Shown one piece after another: positions 56,818 to 64,000 of a stretch of 64,000 bases of DNA. The stretch spans positions 1 to 64,000 of the forward strand of contig NZ_JADKPZ010000013.1 of assembly GCF_016106035.1 (NCBI RefSeq), written 5' to 3'. The position numbers and the translations under genes were made by a program. The notes under the pieces were generated by a model, which ran no database searches, had not been told where the DNA came from, and saw only the letters and a program-made list of their open reading frames with translations. This DNA comes from Arcobacter vandammei. Its GTDB lineage: Bacteria > Campylobacterota > Campylobacteria > Campylobacterales > Arcobacteraceae. Each line of letters opens with the position of its first letter. Position 1 is the stretch's first letter.

Positions 56818-57078
56818 ATGAAAAGTAAAATTAGTAGTGAAGATTATTTATACTTAATTGAAATAATAATTTCTACAAATAATCAAAGAAAATCAAGTGA
56901 AATATTTAATATCATAAGTAAAATGGTAGATAATAGATATATTAATTATGAAGAGTTTAAGAAAATAATTCTTGACAATAGTTATTTTGCACTAATTAAG
57001 AAGCATTTAGACCCAGATTTAATTGATTGTGAAGATTATGAAAATTGTAGAGAATTACTAGAAAATTATATAAAGTAG
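56818..57078 (+). CDS. Small unknown protein divergent from XRE
   Basis: This 86-residue protein appears helical (EDYLYLIEIIISTNNQRKSSEIFNIISKMVD, then KKIILDNSYFALIKKHLDPDLIDCEDYENCREL). No family is recognised and there is no clear ribosome binding site before the ATG. It lies 31 bases after the 18-bp palindrome and may be the target of the XRE regulator. Confidence 0.5.
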   Translation: MKSKISSEDYLYLIEIIISTNNQRKSSEIFNIISKMVDNRYINYEEFKKIILDNSYFALIKKHLDPDLIDCEDYENCRELLENYIK

Positions 57079-57097
57079 GCTCATAAAGAGCTACTTT
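57072..57097. terminator. Possible terminator between convergent genes
   Basis: AAAGTAG plus CTC pair with GAG plus CTACTTT with one bulge around ATAAA. It overlaps the stop of the small gene and lies just before the end of nfo. The T-run is poor on both sides. Confidence 0.4.
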
Positions 57098-57101
57098 AAA
57101 A

Positions 57102-57947
57102 TTATTTCTGAATAAAGCTATATAAAGTTTTTATCTCTTCTGCCCAAATACTCTCATCAATAGTCTCTAAAATAAGTGGAATATCATCCATTCTAGAATC
57201 ATTTGCTAAGAATTTAAAAGCATCCCACCCAATTTTTCCAACTCCCAAGCTATCATGTCTATCGACCCTGCTTCCTAAGTCTGGTTTTGAGTCATTTATA
57301 TGCATTCCACTTAAGTATTCAAAACCTACAATTTTTCCAAACTCATCCCAAGTTTTATCATAAGCTTCTTTTGTTCTTATATCATAACCAGCTGTAAACA
57401 TATGACAAGTATCAATACAAACACCAATTCTGCTTTTATCTTCAACTTTATCAATAATATAGGCTAAATGCTCAAATTTATATCCAAGATTACTTCCTTG
57501 ACCAGCTGTATTTTCAAGAACAAGTTTTACTCCACTTGTTTTTTCTATCACTTTATTTAAGGATTGAGCAATATTATCTAAACACTCATCAATACTTATT
57601 TTTCTCAAATGCGAACCTGGATGAAAATTTAGTCTATCAAGAGCTAAAATCTCGCATCTTTGAACTTCATCAATAAAACTAACTAAAGATTTTTCTCTAG
57701 CATCAGAGTCTGGATGCCCTAAATTTATTAAGTATGAATCGTGTGGCAAAATATGTTTTGCTTCGATTTTACTCTTTTCAAGGTTTTCAAACCACAAATC
57801 AATTGTTTTATTATCAAGTGCTTTTGCACTCCACTGTCTTTGATTTTTTGTAAATAGTGCAAAAGCTTTTGCACCAATCTCCATAGCATTTAAAGGGGCA
57901 TTAAAAACTCCACCACTAGCACTTACATGAGCTCCAAAATATTTCAT
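57102..57947 (-). CDS. nfo: Endonuclease IV
   Basis: Nfo cuts DNA at abasic sites with three Zn ions. The 281 residues begin [13 protein letters not shown] and hold the metal motifs [38 protein letters not shown] and LETID. I choose the ATG at 57947 because AGGA lies six bases before it and the family starts there. Longer frames from 57953 (ATG) or 57968 (TTG) add only a few residues. Confidence 0.95.
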   Translation of the reverse strand: MKYFGAHVSASGGVFNAPLNAMEIGAKAFALFTKNQRQWSAKALDNKTIDLWFENLEKSKIEAKHILPHDSYLINLGHPDSDAREKSLVSFIDEVQRCEILALDRLNFHPGSHLRKISIDECLDNIAQSLNKVIEKTSGVKLVLENTAGQGSNLGYKFEHLAYIIDKVEDKSRIGVCIDTCHMFTAGYDIRTKEAYDKTWDEFGKIVGFEYLSGMHINDSKPDLGSRVDRHDSLGVGKIGWDAFKFLANDSRMDDIPLILETIDESIWAEEIKTLYSFIQK

Positions 57948-57966
57948 CTTCATTCCTATTATTTTC

Positions 57967-58024
57967 AAAAAGTAACATATGTAAACACTATAAAATTTTT
58001 TTTTATAGATAATTGTTACTTTTT
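57967..58024. promoter_or_regulatory. Nested inverted repeats between divergent genes
   Basis: AAAAAGTAAC (57967-57976) pairs with GTTACTTTTT (58015-58024); inside lies a second dyad CTATAAAA / TTTTATAG (57988-58008). The site lies between nfo and the divergent flavoprotein gene and may hold one or both promoters. Confidence 0.35.
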
Positions 58025-58129
58025 ATCATATCCTAAAATAGCTAAGTATAGAATTGTCAAATATTATTCTGTCCAAATTAATACAAAAAGTTTGAACTAA
58101 AATTAAATCAAATAAAAGGTTTGTCTCAT

Positions 58130-59332
58130 ATGAAGAGAGTCGTTATAATCGGTGGTGGATATGCAGGAATTTATGCATTAGGTGAGTTAGTAAAAAATAA
58201 AAATATAAAAATTACTTTAATAGACAAACATACATATCATAATCTTCAGCCAGAGGTTTATGATTTAATAGCAAACAACTCAAATTTTGCTGATGTAACT
58301 ATTGATTTAACTACATTAATCAAAGGTTTTGATCACGAACATTTAGAGTTTAAAAACTTAAAAGTTAGAAAAATTGATCAAATAGCAAAAAAAATCTATA
58401 CAGAAGAGCAAGAAACTGTTGAATTTGACTATTTAATAGTTGCAGCTGGAACAAGAACATTTTTCCCACCTTCTATTCCAGGGCTTAATAATGCTGATGA
58501 TATTAAAAAACTTCATAGAGCAATTACATTTAAGCAAAGCTTTGAAAAACAGCTATTTGAAAAGGTAAGAGATGAAGCAAAAGAGTGTGAAGATACTCAT
58601 ATTGTTGTTGTTGGAGCTGGTTTATCTGGAGTTGAAATAGCAGCTGAGATGGCACACTATTCAAATAAATTTTTCAAAAGGGGAAAATTTTCATGTGATA
58701 ACTTGAAAATCTCTTTGATTAGTAGCTCTTCTTCTATTCTTCCAGGATTAAAACAAGATTTAATAAATATTTCTCAAAAAAGATTAAGAGATTTAGGAAT
58801 AAATGTAATAACAGGAATAAAGCTTCAAAAAGTTGAAGATGGTTTTTGTCATTTCTCAAATGGAACAAAAATTCAACACTCATTTGTTGTATTTACAGGA
58901 GGGGTTGAAGCCTCTACGATTTTAAGTGAAATTGATGATATAGAGAAAAATGCAAAAGGTCAAGTAATTGTAAATGAGTTTATGCAAACAACTACTTATG
59001 AAAATATTTTCGCTGTTGGAGATATTGCAGAAATTAGAAACAAAAAAGGTGAAATAATGCCTCCGAATGTTACTATTGCCAGAATTAGTGGTAAAAATGC
59101 AGGTATTAATCTTTTAAGACTAATGGATGGAAGACCTTTATTAAAATGCGACCCTAAATTAGATGGAATTTTAATAGCTCTTGGTGGGTCTTATGCTGCT
59201 GGTGATATTTATGGTCTTTTAACTGTAAAAGGAAGACTAGCTTATGAGATTAAAAAATATGTATTTAGCTCATATAGAAGACCTTTATTAAAACTTATTA
59301 AAAAAGGTTATGCAAAACTTAAAAGATTATAG
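58130..59332 (+). CDS. NDH-2-like FAD/NAD(P) oxidoreductase
   Basis: This 400-residue flavoprotein resembles type II NADH dehydrogenases: an N-terminal FAD motif (VIIGGGYAGIYALGEL), a second nucleotide fold (VVVGAGLSGVEIAAEMAH), and the FAD-binding FAVGDIAEI region. The C-terminal basic helix could bind the membrane. I choose the ATG at 58130, with AAAAGG ten bases before it. A frame from a TTG at 58121 has no spacing from that site. Because the nuo operon lacks NuoE/NuoF, an NDH-2 could be the true NADH entry point, which is inference. A sulfide:quinone-type role is less likely, since the Cys pattern is missing. Confidence 0.82.
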   Translation: MKRVVIIGGGYAGIYALGELVKNKNIKITLIDKHTYHNLQPEVYDLIANNSNFADVTIDLTTLIKGFDHEHLEFKNLKVRKIDQIAKKIYTEEQETVEFDYLIVAAGTRTFFPPSIPGLNNADDIKKLHRAITFKQSFEKQLFEKVRDEAKECEDTHIVVVGAGLSGVEIAAEMAHYSNKFFKRGKFSCDNLKISLISSSSSILPGLKQDLINISQKRLRDLGINVITGIKLQKVEDGFCHFSNGTKIQHSFVVFTGGVEASTILSEIDDIEKNAKGQVIVNEFMQTTTYENIFAVGDIAEIRNKKGEIMPPNVTIARISGKNAGINLLRLMDGRPLLKCDPKLDGILIALGGSYAAGDIYGLLTVKGRLAYEIKKYVFSSYRRPLLKLIKKGYAKLKRL

Positions 59333-59375
59333 AACTTTTTGATAATATACTTCAAGAATTTTATAAAGGTTGTTT

Positions 59376-60722
59376 TTGCACAAAAATAGATTTTCAAGAA
59401 TTGGTTATATTTTAGCAATTGCTGGAAGTGCCATAGGACTTGGTAATATTTGGAAATTTCCATATATTACAGGTGCAAATGGTGGTGGAGCTTTTGTTTT
59501 GGTCTTTTTACTTACAGTTTTTACTATTGGAATGTCTGTATTTATTGCTGAAATTATTTTAGGTAAAATAGCAAAAAAAGATGCAGTTAGTACTTTTGAA
59601 GAACTCTCTCCAAAAAATCGTAAATATTTTAAATATATTGGTTTCTCATTTCTTACAGGAATTATAATTATCTCATTTTATCCAGTTGTTATTGCTTGGA
59701 TTTTACACTATATTGGAGTATCCTTTAACTCTTTACCAGCAAGTGTAAATGAAGCAGAAAGCTATTTTCTGAACTATTCACAAAACAGTATATTATCGCA
59801 GATTTTTTATTTTACTCTTGTATTTCTTGCTATTGCTTATGTTATTTCAAAAGGTGTAAAAGATGGAATAGAAAGGTTAAACAATAGCTTAATTCCAGCA
59901 CTATTTTTGATATTTTTATTTATGCTTTTATACTCTTTTTCTCTTGATGGATTTGGAAAAGCTTTTCATTTTATGTTTTATCCAGATTTTGAGAATTTCA
60001 ATACAAACTCAATTTTAATAGCAGTTGGTCATGCTTTCTTTTGTCTATCTATTGGAATGAGTACTATTTTGACATATTCATCATCAATAAGTGAAGATAC
60101 TCATATTTTTAAAGCAGCTTTATTTGTTGTGATTATGGATGTAATAACAGCAATTGTAGCAGGGCTTATAATATTTTCTATCATCTTCACAGCAGATGCA
60201 AGTCCAGATAAAGGTGCAGGTTTGGTATTTATTACTCTTCCTGCTATTTTCTATGAGATGGGAAGTGCTGGAGTTGTTTTTGCTGTTTTCTTTTTTGTAG
60301 CTTTGGCATTTGCAGCTATTACATCAGCAGTTTCAATGATAGAACCAGCTGTAATGTATTTAATAGAAAGAAGGGGATTTTCTAGGAAAAAAGCTACAAC
60401 TACAATTTCTTTAATATCTTATATTTTGGGGATAATGGCAATTTTATCTATGTCAAATGATTTTAAAGAGCTTCTTACTTTTGGCAATAAAAATCTTTTT
60501 GATTGGTTTGATTTTATAACTTCAGCAATTTTAATGCCTCTTGGTGGAATTGCAATTTCCATATTTGTTGCTTTTATTATGGACAAAAATCTTGTAAGAA
60601 AAAATCTTGTGCCATATATGGGAGAGTTTTTATTTAAAGTTTGGTTGTTTATTCTAAGATATTTAACACCACTATTTATTTTGGCTTTGATGTTAAAAGA
60701 GTTAGGAGTTTTAGACTTCTAA
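59376..60722 (+). CDS. Sodium-dependent transporter, NSS family
   Basis: This 448-residue protein with about 11-12 spans belongs to the neurotransmitter:sodium symporter family, with the N-terminal signature GYILAIAGSAIGLGNIWKFPYITGANGGGAF (here GSAIGLGNIWKFPY). Such transporters take up amino acids or related compounds with Na. I choose the TTG at 59376, six bases after AAAGG; a TTG at 59370 directly touches that site. Its end overlaps a terminator. Confidence 0.88.
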   Translation: MHKNRFSRIGYILAIAGSAIGLGNIWKFPYITGANGGGAFVLVFLLTVFTIGMSVFIAEIILGKIAKKDAVSTFEELSPKNRKYFKYIGFSFLTGIIIISFYPVVIAWILHYIGVSFNSLPASVNEAESYFLNYSQNSILSQIFYFTLVFLAIAYVISKGVKDGIERLNNSLIPALFLIFLFMLLYSFSLDGFGKAFHFMFYPDFENFNTNSILIAVGHAFFCLSIGMSTILTYSSSISEDTHIFKAALFVVIMDVITAIVAGLIIFSIIFTADASPDKGAGLVFITLPAIFYEMGSAGVVFAVFFFVALAFAAITSAVSMIEPAVMYLIERRGFSRKKATTTISLISYILGIMAILSMSNDFKELLTFGNKNLFDWFDFITSAILMPLGGIAISIFVAFIMDKNLVRKNLVPYMGEFLFKVWLFILRYLTPLFILALMLKELGVLDF

Positions 60723-60731
60723 CTCTTTTTT
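60695..60731. terminator. Terminator after the NSS transporter
   Basis: AAAAGAGTTAGGAGT pairs with ACTTCTAACTCTTTT (one G-T pair) around TTTAG, then a T-run. It contains the stop codon of the transporter and reaches the end of the convergent gene. Confidence 0.8.
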
Positions 60732-61749
60732 ATTGAATAGTATTTAAAATATTTGGTCTATTGTTTTTTGTATATTGATTTAAAATAGAGTTGTTTTCAT
60801 TTATATTACTATTGTATTGCGAAGCACTATTTTTAAAATTTTCTAAAAGTTTTTTTAGTGGGTCTCTAACGGTTGCCAAAGATTGTTCTCTTATTTCATT
60901 ATGTTCCTCTTTTGACAAAGGGTATTCATAAAACATTTGAAAACTTGCAGTTTTGTGTAAGTTGTCGTAATAATCCAATCTATCTTCAAAAAAAGAAATT
61001 ATAGTTTCAAGAATAAAGTTTTGATAATCTATAGATTGTTTATAATTTATAGTTATATCACCAGTAAATGAAAATTTTATATCTTTAAAATCATCTGGAT
61101 TTTCCTCTTTTAGTTTTTCTAGTTTCAAAGCAAAAGCTTGAAACTTTTCCAAAAAACCATCTGTATCATTTGCTTTTTCGCATAAATCAGGATTTCCAGA
61201 CAACCATGCAATATCTCCAAATAAAGAGAACACTAAATCAAAAGGTGCTTCCCCTTCTAATTGATCAAGGGTCTCTATAAAAGCTTTTTTTAAAACTGGA
61301 TTATCTATTAGATGAAAACCATGATTTTTTGGATCAGGATAAGGCAAATCATATAATGTTGCAACTTTTTGTTTTCCATAGTCCAAAACTCCAGCATAAG
61401 CATATAATTCTGCTCTTTCAACTGCTTGGTCAAAGGATAAACCTTTATCCATCCATTTATATACAAAATTTTCAAAATCTTTTGCATCTTCAAAAGCATT
61501 ATCTTTTGTAGCCATTAGCCACTGGTATCGTCTTTCATTTTCGTGATAATATTGATCTTTAAATGTGTTTTCATAAAAATATTTTCCTCCATATTGACCT
61601 TTATGAATAGAGTTTTCGGGGAGGTATTCAAAATTGTCAAAATATTGGTTTTCTTTATTGCTTTTAATTTCATTTTTTATGCTTGGACTACTAGAACCTA
61701 TCCTTGATTCATCAATTCTAAAAATATCTGTGTTAATATTTTTTATCAT
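60730..61749 (-). CDS. Unknown soluble protein
   Basis: I do not recognise this 339-residue protein. It is acidic and rich in Asn, Tyr and Phe, with no signal peptide or membrane span. A recognisable-looking middle (KYFYENTFKDQYYHENERRYQWLMATKDNAF, LSFDQAVERAELYAYAGVLDYGKQ) is flanked by Ser/Asn-rich ends. AGGG lies nine bases before the ATG. It stands between a terminator and the HepT/MntA pair. Confidence 0.65.
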   Translation of the reverse strand: MIKNINTDIFRIDESRIGSSSPSIKNEIKSNKENQYFDNFEYLPENSIHKGQYGGKYFYENTFKDQYYHENERRYQWLMATKDNAFEDAKDFENFVYKWMDKGLSFDQAVERAELYAYAGVLDYGKQKVATLYDLPYPDPKNHGFHLIDNPVLKKAFIETLDQLEGEAPFDLVFSLFGDIAWLSGNPDLCEKANDTDGFLEKFQAFALKLEKLKEENPDDFKDIKFSFTGDITINYKQSIDYQNFILETIISFFEDRLDYYDNLHKTASFQMFYEYPLSKEEHNEIREQSLATVRDPLKKLLENFKNSASQYNSNINENNSILNQYTKNNRPNILNTIQ

Positions 61750-61760
61750 TTATTTAATCC

Positions 61761-62129
61761 CTAATTATTTTTATTAAAATGAATTATTGCATTATTGCAA
61801 TTTTCTTTAACTTTAGCTAATCCAAATCTAATTATCCACTCAATTATAGATAGATTAACTCCCTCATAATCGTGTGCAATATAAGTTCTTACATCATAAA
61901 GACCTCGTAAATCCTCTTTATCAAAGAAACTTAAAATCTCTTTCTCATCTTTTATTTTTAATTTATTAAATTGTTCTGCAATTGCAGTTAAATGCATTAA
62001 AATAGCAGGTCTATTTGTAATAATGTCGTTTAGTGCATTTGAAATTGAACCACAATTTATTATAATTTTTTCAATATATTCTATTTTTTCAAGCACTAAA
62101 TATATTTTTGAGATATTTTGATTATACAT
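61761..62129 (-). CDS. HepT-like toxin (HEPN domain)
   Basis: This 122-residue protein has the HEPN RNase signature R-x4-H-x-Y at Arg81, His86 and Tyr88 (RTYIAHDY) within an all-helical fold. HepT toxins cut RNA and are neutralised by MntA. It overlaps the upstream antitoxin gene by 8 bases, the usual order. Confidence 0.85.
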   Translation of the reverse strand: MYNQNISKIYLVLEKIEYIEKIIINCGSISNALNDIITNRPAILMHLTAIAEQFNKLKIKDEKEILSFFDKEDLRGLYDVRTYIAHDYEGVNLSIIEWIIRFGLAKVKENCNNAIIHFNKNN

Positions 62130-62433
62130 AAATTGTTTTGTCTATTATAAATTTTTTTGCAGTTTTACCCATATTTGAACTATCTGCTAAATCAACAGGT
62201 CTTCCAAAGAAAGAACTTATTTCATTTTTTATTTCATTTACTCTATTTATCGCATTAAAACCATATTTTGAAGCAAAAAGTGGTGTAGCTTCAACTAATA
62301 TATCTATATCACTATTCTTTGTGGCTTCATCTTTTGAGTAAGAACCAAAAAGACCTTTAATAATAAAACCCTCTTTGTTATAAACTTCTTTTAACTCTTT
62401 TAGTTTCAAAATAATTGAATTTTTATCAAGCAT
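62122..62433 (-). CDS. MntA-like nucleotidyltransferase antitoxin
   Basis: This 103-residue minimal nucleotidyltransferase has the G-S-x10-D-x-D motif (Gly30, Ser31, Asp42, Asp44) and a downstream PVDLAD segment with the third Asp. MntA antitoxins block HepT by adding AMP to the Tyr of its active site (type VII system). AAGGA precedes the ATG. Confidence 0.85.
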   Translation of the reverse strand: MLDKNSIILKLKELKEVYNKEGFIIKGLFGSYSKDEATKNSDIDILVEATPLFASKYGFNAINRVNEIKNEISSFFGRPVDLADSSNMGKTAKKFIIDKTIYV

Positions 62434-62473
62434 AGTAATCCTTTATGAAGATAATTAAAATTATAACATATAA

Positions 62474-62860
62474 TTAATCTCTAATTATTTTTATCAAAAT
62501 ACCATTTTCGCCATCTCTATGAATTATCTCTTTATCTTCTTTATCAAAAAGGTTTTTTAGAAAATTCTTTGGATAAGTGGAGCTTAGATTCTCTTTATTA
62601 AAAACTTCCATATCTTGACATTTAAAAGTGCTTTTACAAACCTTATTTTCATATATTTTCATATCCAAAATAGCAACACCAGCATTAAAAATTTGAACTT
62701 GTGTATAATCTTTGTATTTAAAAATAAAACCTTTATCGTGAAACTTCATATTAGGAGTTTTAAATAAAATTGTTGCACTATTTGAGCTTAATTGTGGCTC
62801 TTTTTGGCTACAACCAGTGATAAAAAATAAAATAATTGCTAAAAAAAGTAAATTTTTGAT
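62474..62860 (-). CDS. Small lipoprotein, apparent ATC start
   Basis: The longest frame with a standard start begins at an ATG at 62749 (91 residues). In the same frame, however, the reading goes on upstream into a typical lipoprotein signal (KNLLFLAIILFFITGCSQ, lipobox ITGC), with no ATG, GTG or TTG before an in-frame stop. AAGGA lies six bases before an ATC codon at 62860, at the ideal start place. I infer a 128-residue lipoprotein that either uses ATC or has a damaged start. The mature part (TQVQIFNAGVAILDMKIYEN, GENGILIKIIRD) is not recognised. Confidence 0.6.
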   Translation of the reverse strand: MKNLLFLAIILFFITGCSQKEPQLSSNSATILFKTPNMKFHDKGFIFKYKDYTQVQIFNAGVAILDMKIYENKVCKSTFKCQDMEVFNKENLSSTYPKNFLKNLFDKEDKEIIHRDGENGILIKIIRD

Positions 62861-62889
62861 AGTAAATCCTTTGTTTAAAAATTTTTAAC

Positions 62890-62895
62890 TATAAT
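62890..62895 (+). promoter_or_regulatory. Probable -10 box of queH
   Basis: TATAAT lies 31 bases before the ATG, with AAAAGG at 62915-62920. Confidence 0.5.
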
Positions 62896-62925
62896 TGTAC
62901 CTTATTTTATATTTAAAAGGTTTTT

Positions 62926-63999
62926 ATGTTAGTACATATTTGTTGTGCTGTTGATAGCCACTATTTTTTAGAAAAAATCCAAGAAGAGTATCCAGATGAG
63001 AAACTTGTAGGATATTTTTATGACCCCAATATTCACCCTTATAGTGAATATAGACTTAGATATTTAGATGTTGAATACTCTTGCAAAAAATTAGGTATTC
63101 CTTTAATTGAAGGCTCTTACAATCTGGAAGAGTGGTTAAAAAAAGTAAAAGGAATGGAGCATTTGCCTGAAAAAGGAGATAGATGTACAGTTTGTTATGA
63201 TGATAGGCTTGATAATAGTGTACAAAAAGCACTTGAATTAGGACATGATAAATTTACAACAACACTTCTAATCTCACCAAAAAAATCTCAAGAAAAGCTT
63301 GATATTATAGGAAATAATTTAGAGAAAAAAACAGGTGTGAAGTTTATTTTCAAAGATTATAGATCTGGAAATGGAATGGAACTTCAAGGAAAAAGAGTAA
63401 AAGAAAATAGCCTTTATAGACAAAACTATTGTGGTTGTCTGTTTGGGCTTACTTCTCAAAGAGAGAACCAAAAAAAACTTATGGATGAGATGTTTAATCC
63501 TATTTCAAATCAAATTCTGCCCGAATCAATAGAAGAAAGATTAGAGCTTTATAAAAAAAGAAACACTCTTGAAGAAGAGCAAAAAGAGTATAAAATCATC
63601 AAACAAAGATTTTTAAATTATAGACTTTTATCTGGAAAAATCGTACTTGAAAAAGAGGCAATTCCATCATATATTTTTGCTTATTCTACAATTTCAAGAA
63701 AAAAAATTGAAGCAAAAGTTGAGTATGAAAAAGATGGAATCTCTTATTTATCAAGAGATGAAGTTAAATTTATTTCAATAGAAACATTTAATAGTTTTGC
63801 AAAAACAGATTATAAAAGTGTAAAAGATTTAATCTATACACCACTAAAGTTTGAAGAAGAATTAAAAGTTAGAAACACTATTTTAAACTCAAGTTTTGAT
63901 TTATCAGCTTTAATTGTTCTTGATGAAATTACAGATAAAAAGTATGAAATTTTTATTGATAGTATTACTTATGAAGATGTAAGGGAGAGTTTGATTTGA
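62926..63999 (+). CDS. queH: Epoxyqueuosine reductase QueH (DUF208)
   Basis: QueH carries out the last step of queuosine tRNA modification in organisms without QueG. The 357-residue protein has the paired Cys of the family: Cys6-Cys7 (HICCAVD), Cys87 and Cys90 (RCTVCYDDR), and a YCGC motif, together with GYFYDPNIHPYSEYRLR. The N-terminal 215 residues cover the domain. The C-terminal 140 residues are an extension seen in some Campylobacterota relatives, with unknown role. The TGA stop falls at the last bases of the window, so the gene is complete. Confidence 0.9.
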   Translation: MLVHICCAVDSHYFLEKIQEEYPDEKLVGYFYDPNIHPYSEYRLRYLDVEYSCKKLGIPLIEGSYNLEEWLKKVKGMEHLPEKGDRCTVCYDDRLDNSVQKALELGHDKFTTTLLISPKKSQEKLDIIGNNLEKKTGVKFIFKDYRSGNGMELQGKRVKENSLYRQNYCGCLFGLTSQRENQKKLMDEMFNPISNQILPESIEERLELYKKRNTLEEEQKEYKIIKQRFLNYRLLSGKIVLEKEAIPSYIFAYSTISRKKIEAKVEYEKDGISYLSRDEVKFISIETFNSFAKTDYKSVKDLIYTPLKFEEELKVRNTILNSSFDLSALIVLDEITDKKYEIFIDSITYEDVRESLI

Positions 64000-64000
64000 A

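Overview
The window is very AT-rich and looks like a chromosomal piece of an Arcobacter/Aliarcobacter-type member of the Campylobacterota. Signs of this are a short flagellin, a full pseudaminic acid set (PseB, C, F, G, H, I) beside a Maf protein, a nuo operon in which the NuoE/NuoF positions hold small non-canonical subunits, a futalosine-pathway MqnD, a QueH-type queuosine enzyme, and very biased A/T codon use. No tRNA, CRISPR array, insertion sequence or prophage was seen.

Layout. 1-5.4 kb: the 3' part of a 5S rRNA and its terminator, a flagellin gene framed by two copies of a small hairpin, a Maf-type flagellin glycosylation protein, a YhcG-like nuclease, and a decayed zeta-type toxin with its antitoxin-like partner. 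5.5-20.3 kb: a minus-strand surface-sugar island. Read in transcription order it holds pseB, pseC, an ORF6N gene, pseF, then an acyl module (acyl carrier protein, two KAS III enzymes, a ketoreductase, a GNAT transferase, a 4-amino-sugar aminotransferase), a glycosyltransferase, pseG, pseI, a second ORF6N gene, a formyltransferase-PseH fusion with a nine-G tract at the joint, and an unknown Lys-rich protein. 20.4-30.8 kb: housekeeping genes (recA, eno with an FtsB-like and an AMIN gene, bioB, a phosphoesterase, topA, murB, mqnD, rpsU, moaC, a DUF493 gene). 30.8-36.2 kb: an accessory stretch with AbiE and ParE-type toxin-antitoxin pairs, five small unknown genes, a small XRE regulator and a lysozyme-like protein. 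36.2-51.6 kb: nuoA-nuoN on the minus strand behind an AAA+ ATPase gene. 51.7-64 kb: two tandem Sel1-like lipoproteins, a SulP transporter, fumC, a second XRE regulator, nfo, an NDH-2-like flavoprotein, an NSS transporter, a HepT/MntA pair, a lipoprotein gene with an apparent ATC start, and queH.

How it fits together. The pse genes should make CMP-pseudaminic acid for Maf to place on flagellin. The acyl module looks able to build a short 3-hydroxyacyl group on its own carrier protein and attach it to a 4-amino-4,6-dideoxyhexose, which the neighbouring glycosyltransferase could use; this is inference from gene content. The most unusual local signal is the G9 tract: with nine Gs it fuses a formyltransferase to PseH, whereas with ten Gs the same tract would supply a stop for the first domain and an in-frame ATG for the second. 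Several starts were moved from the longest frame because ribosome binding sites and terminators argue for a later codon.
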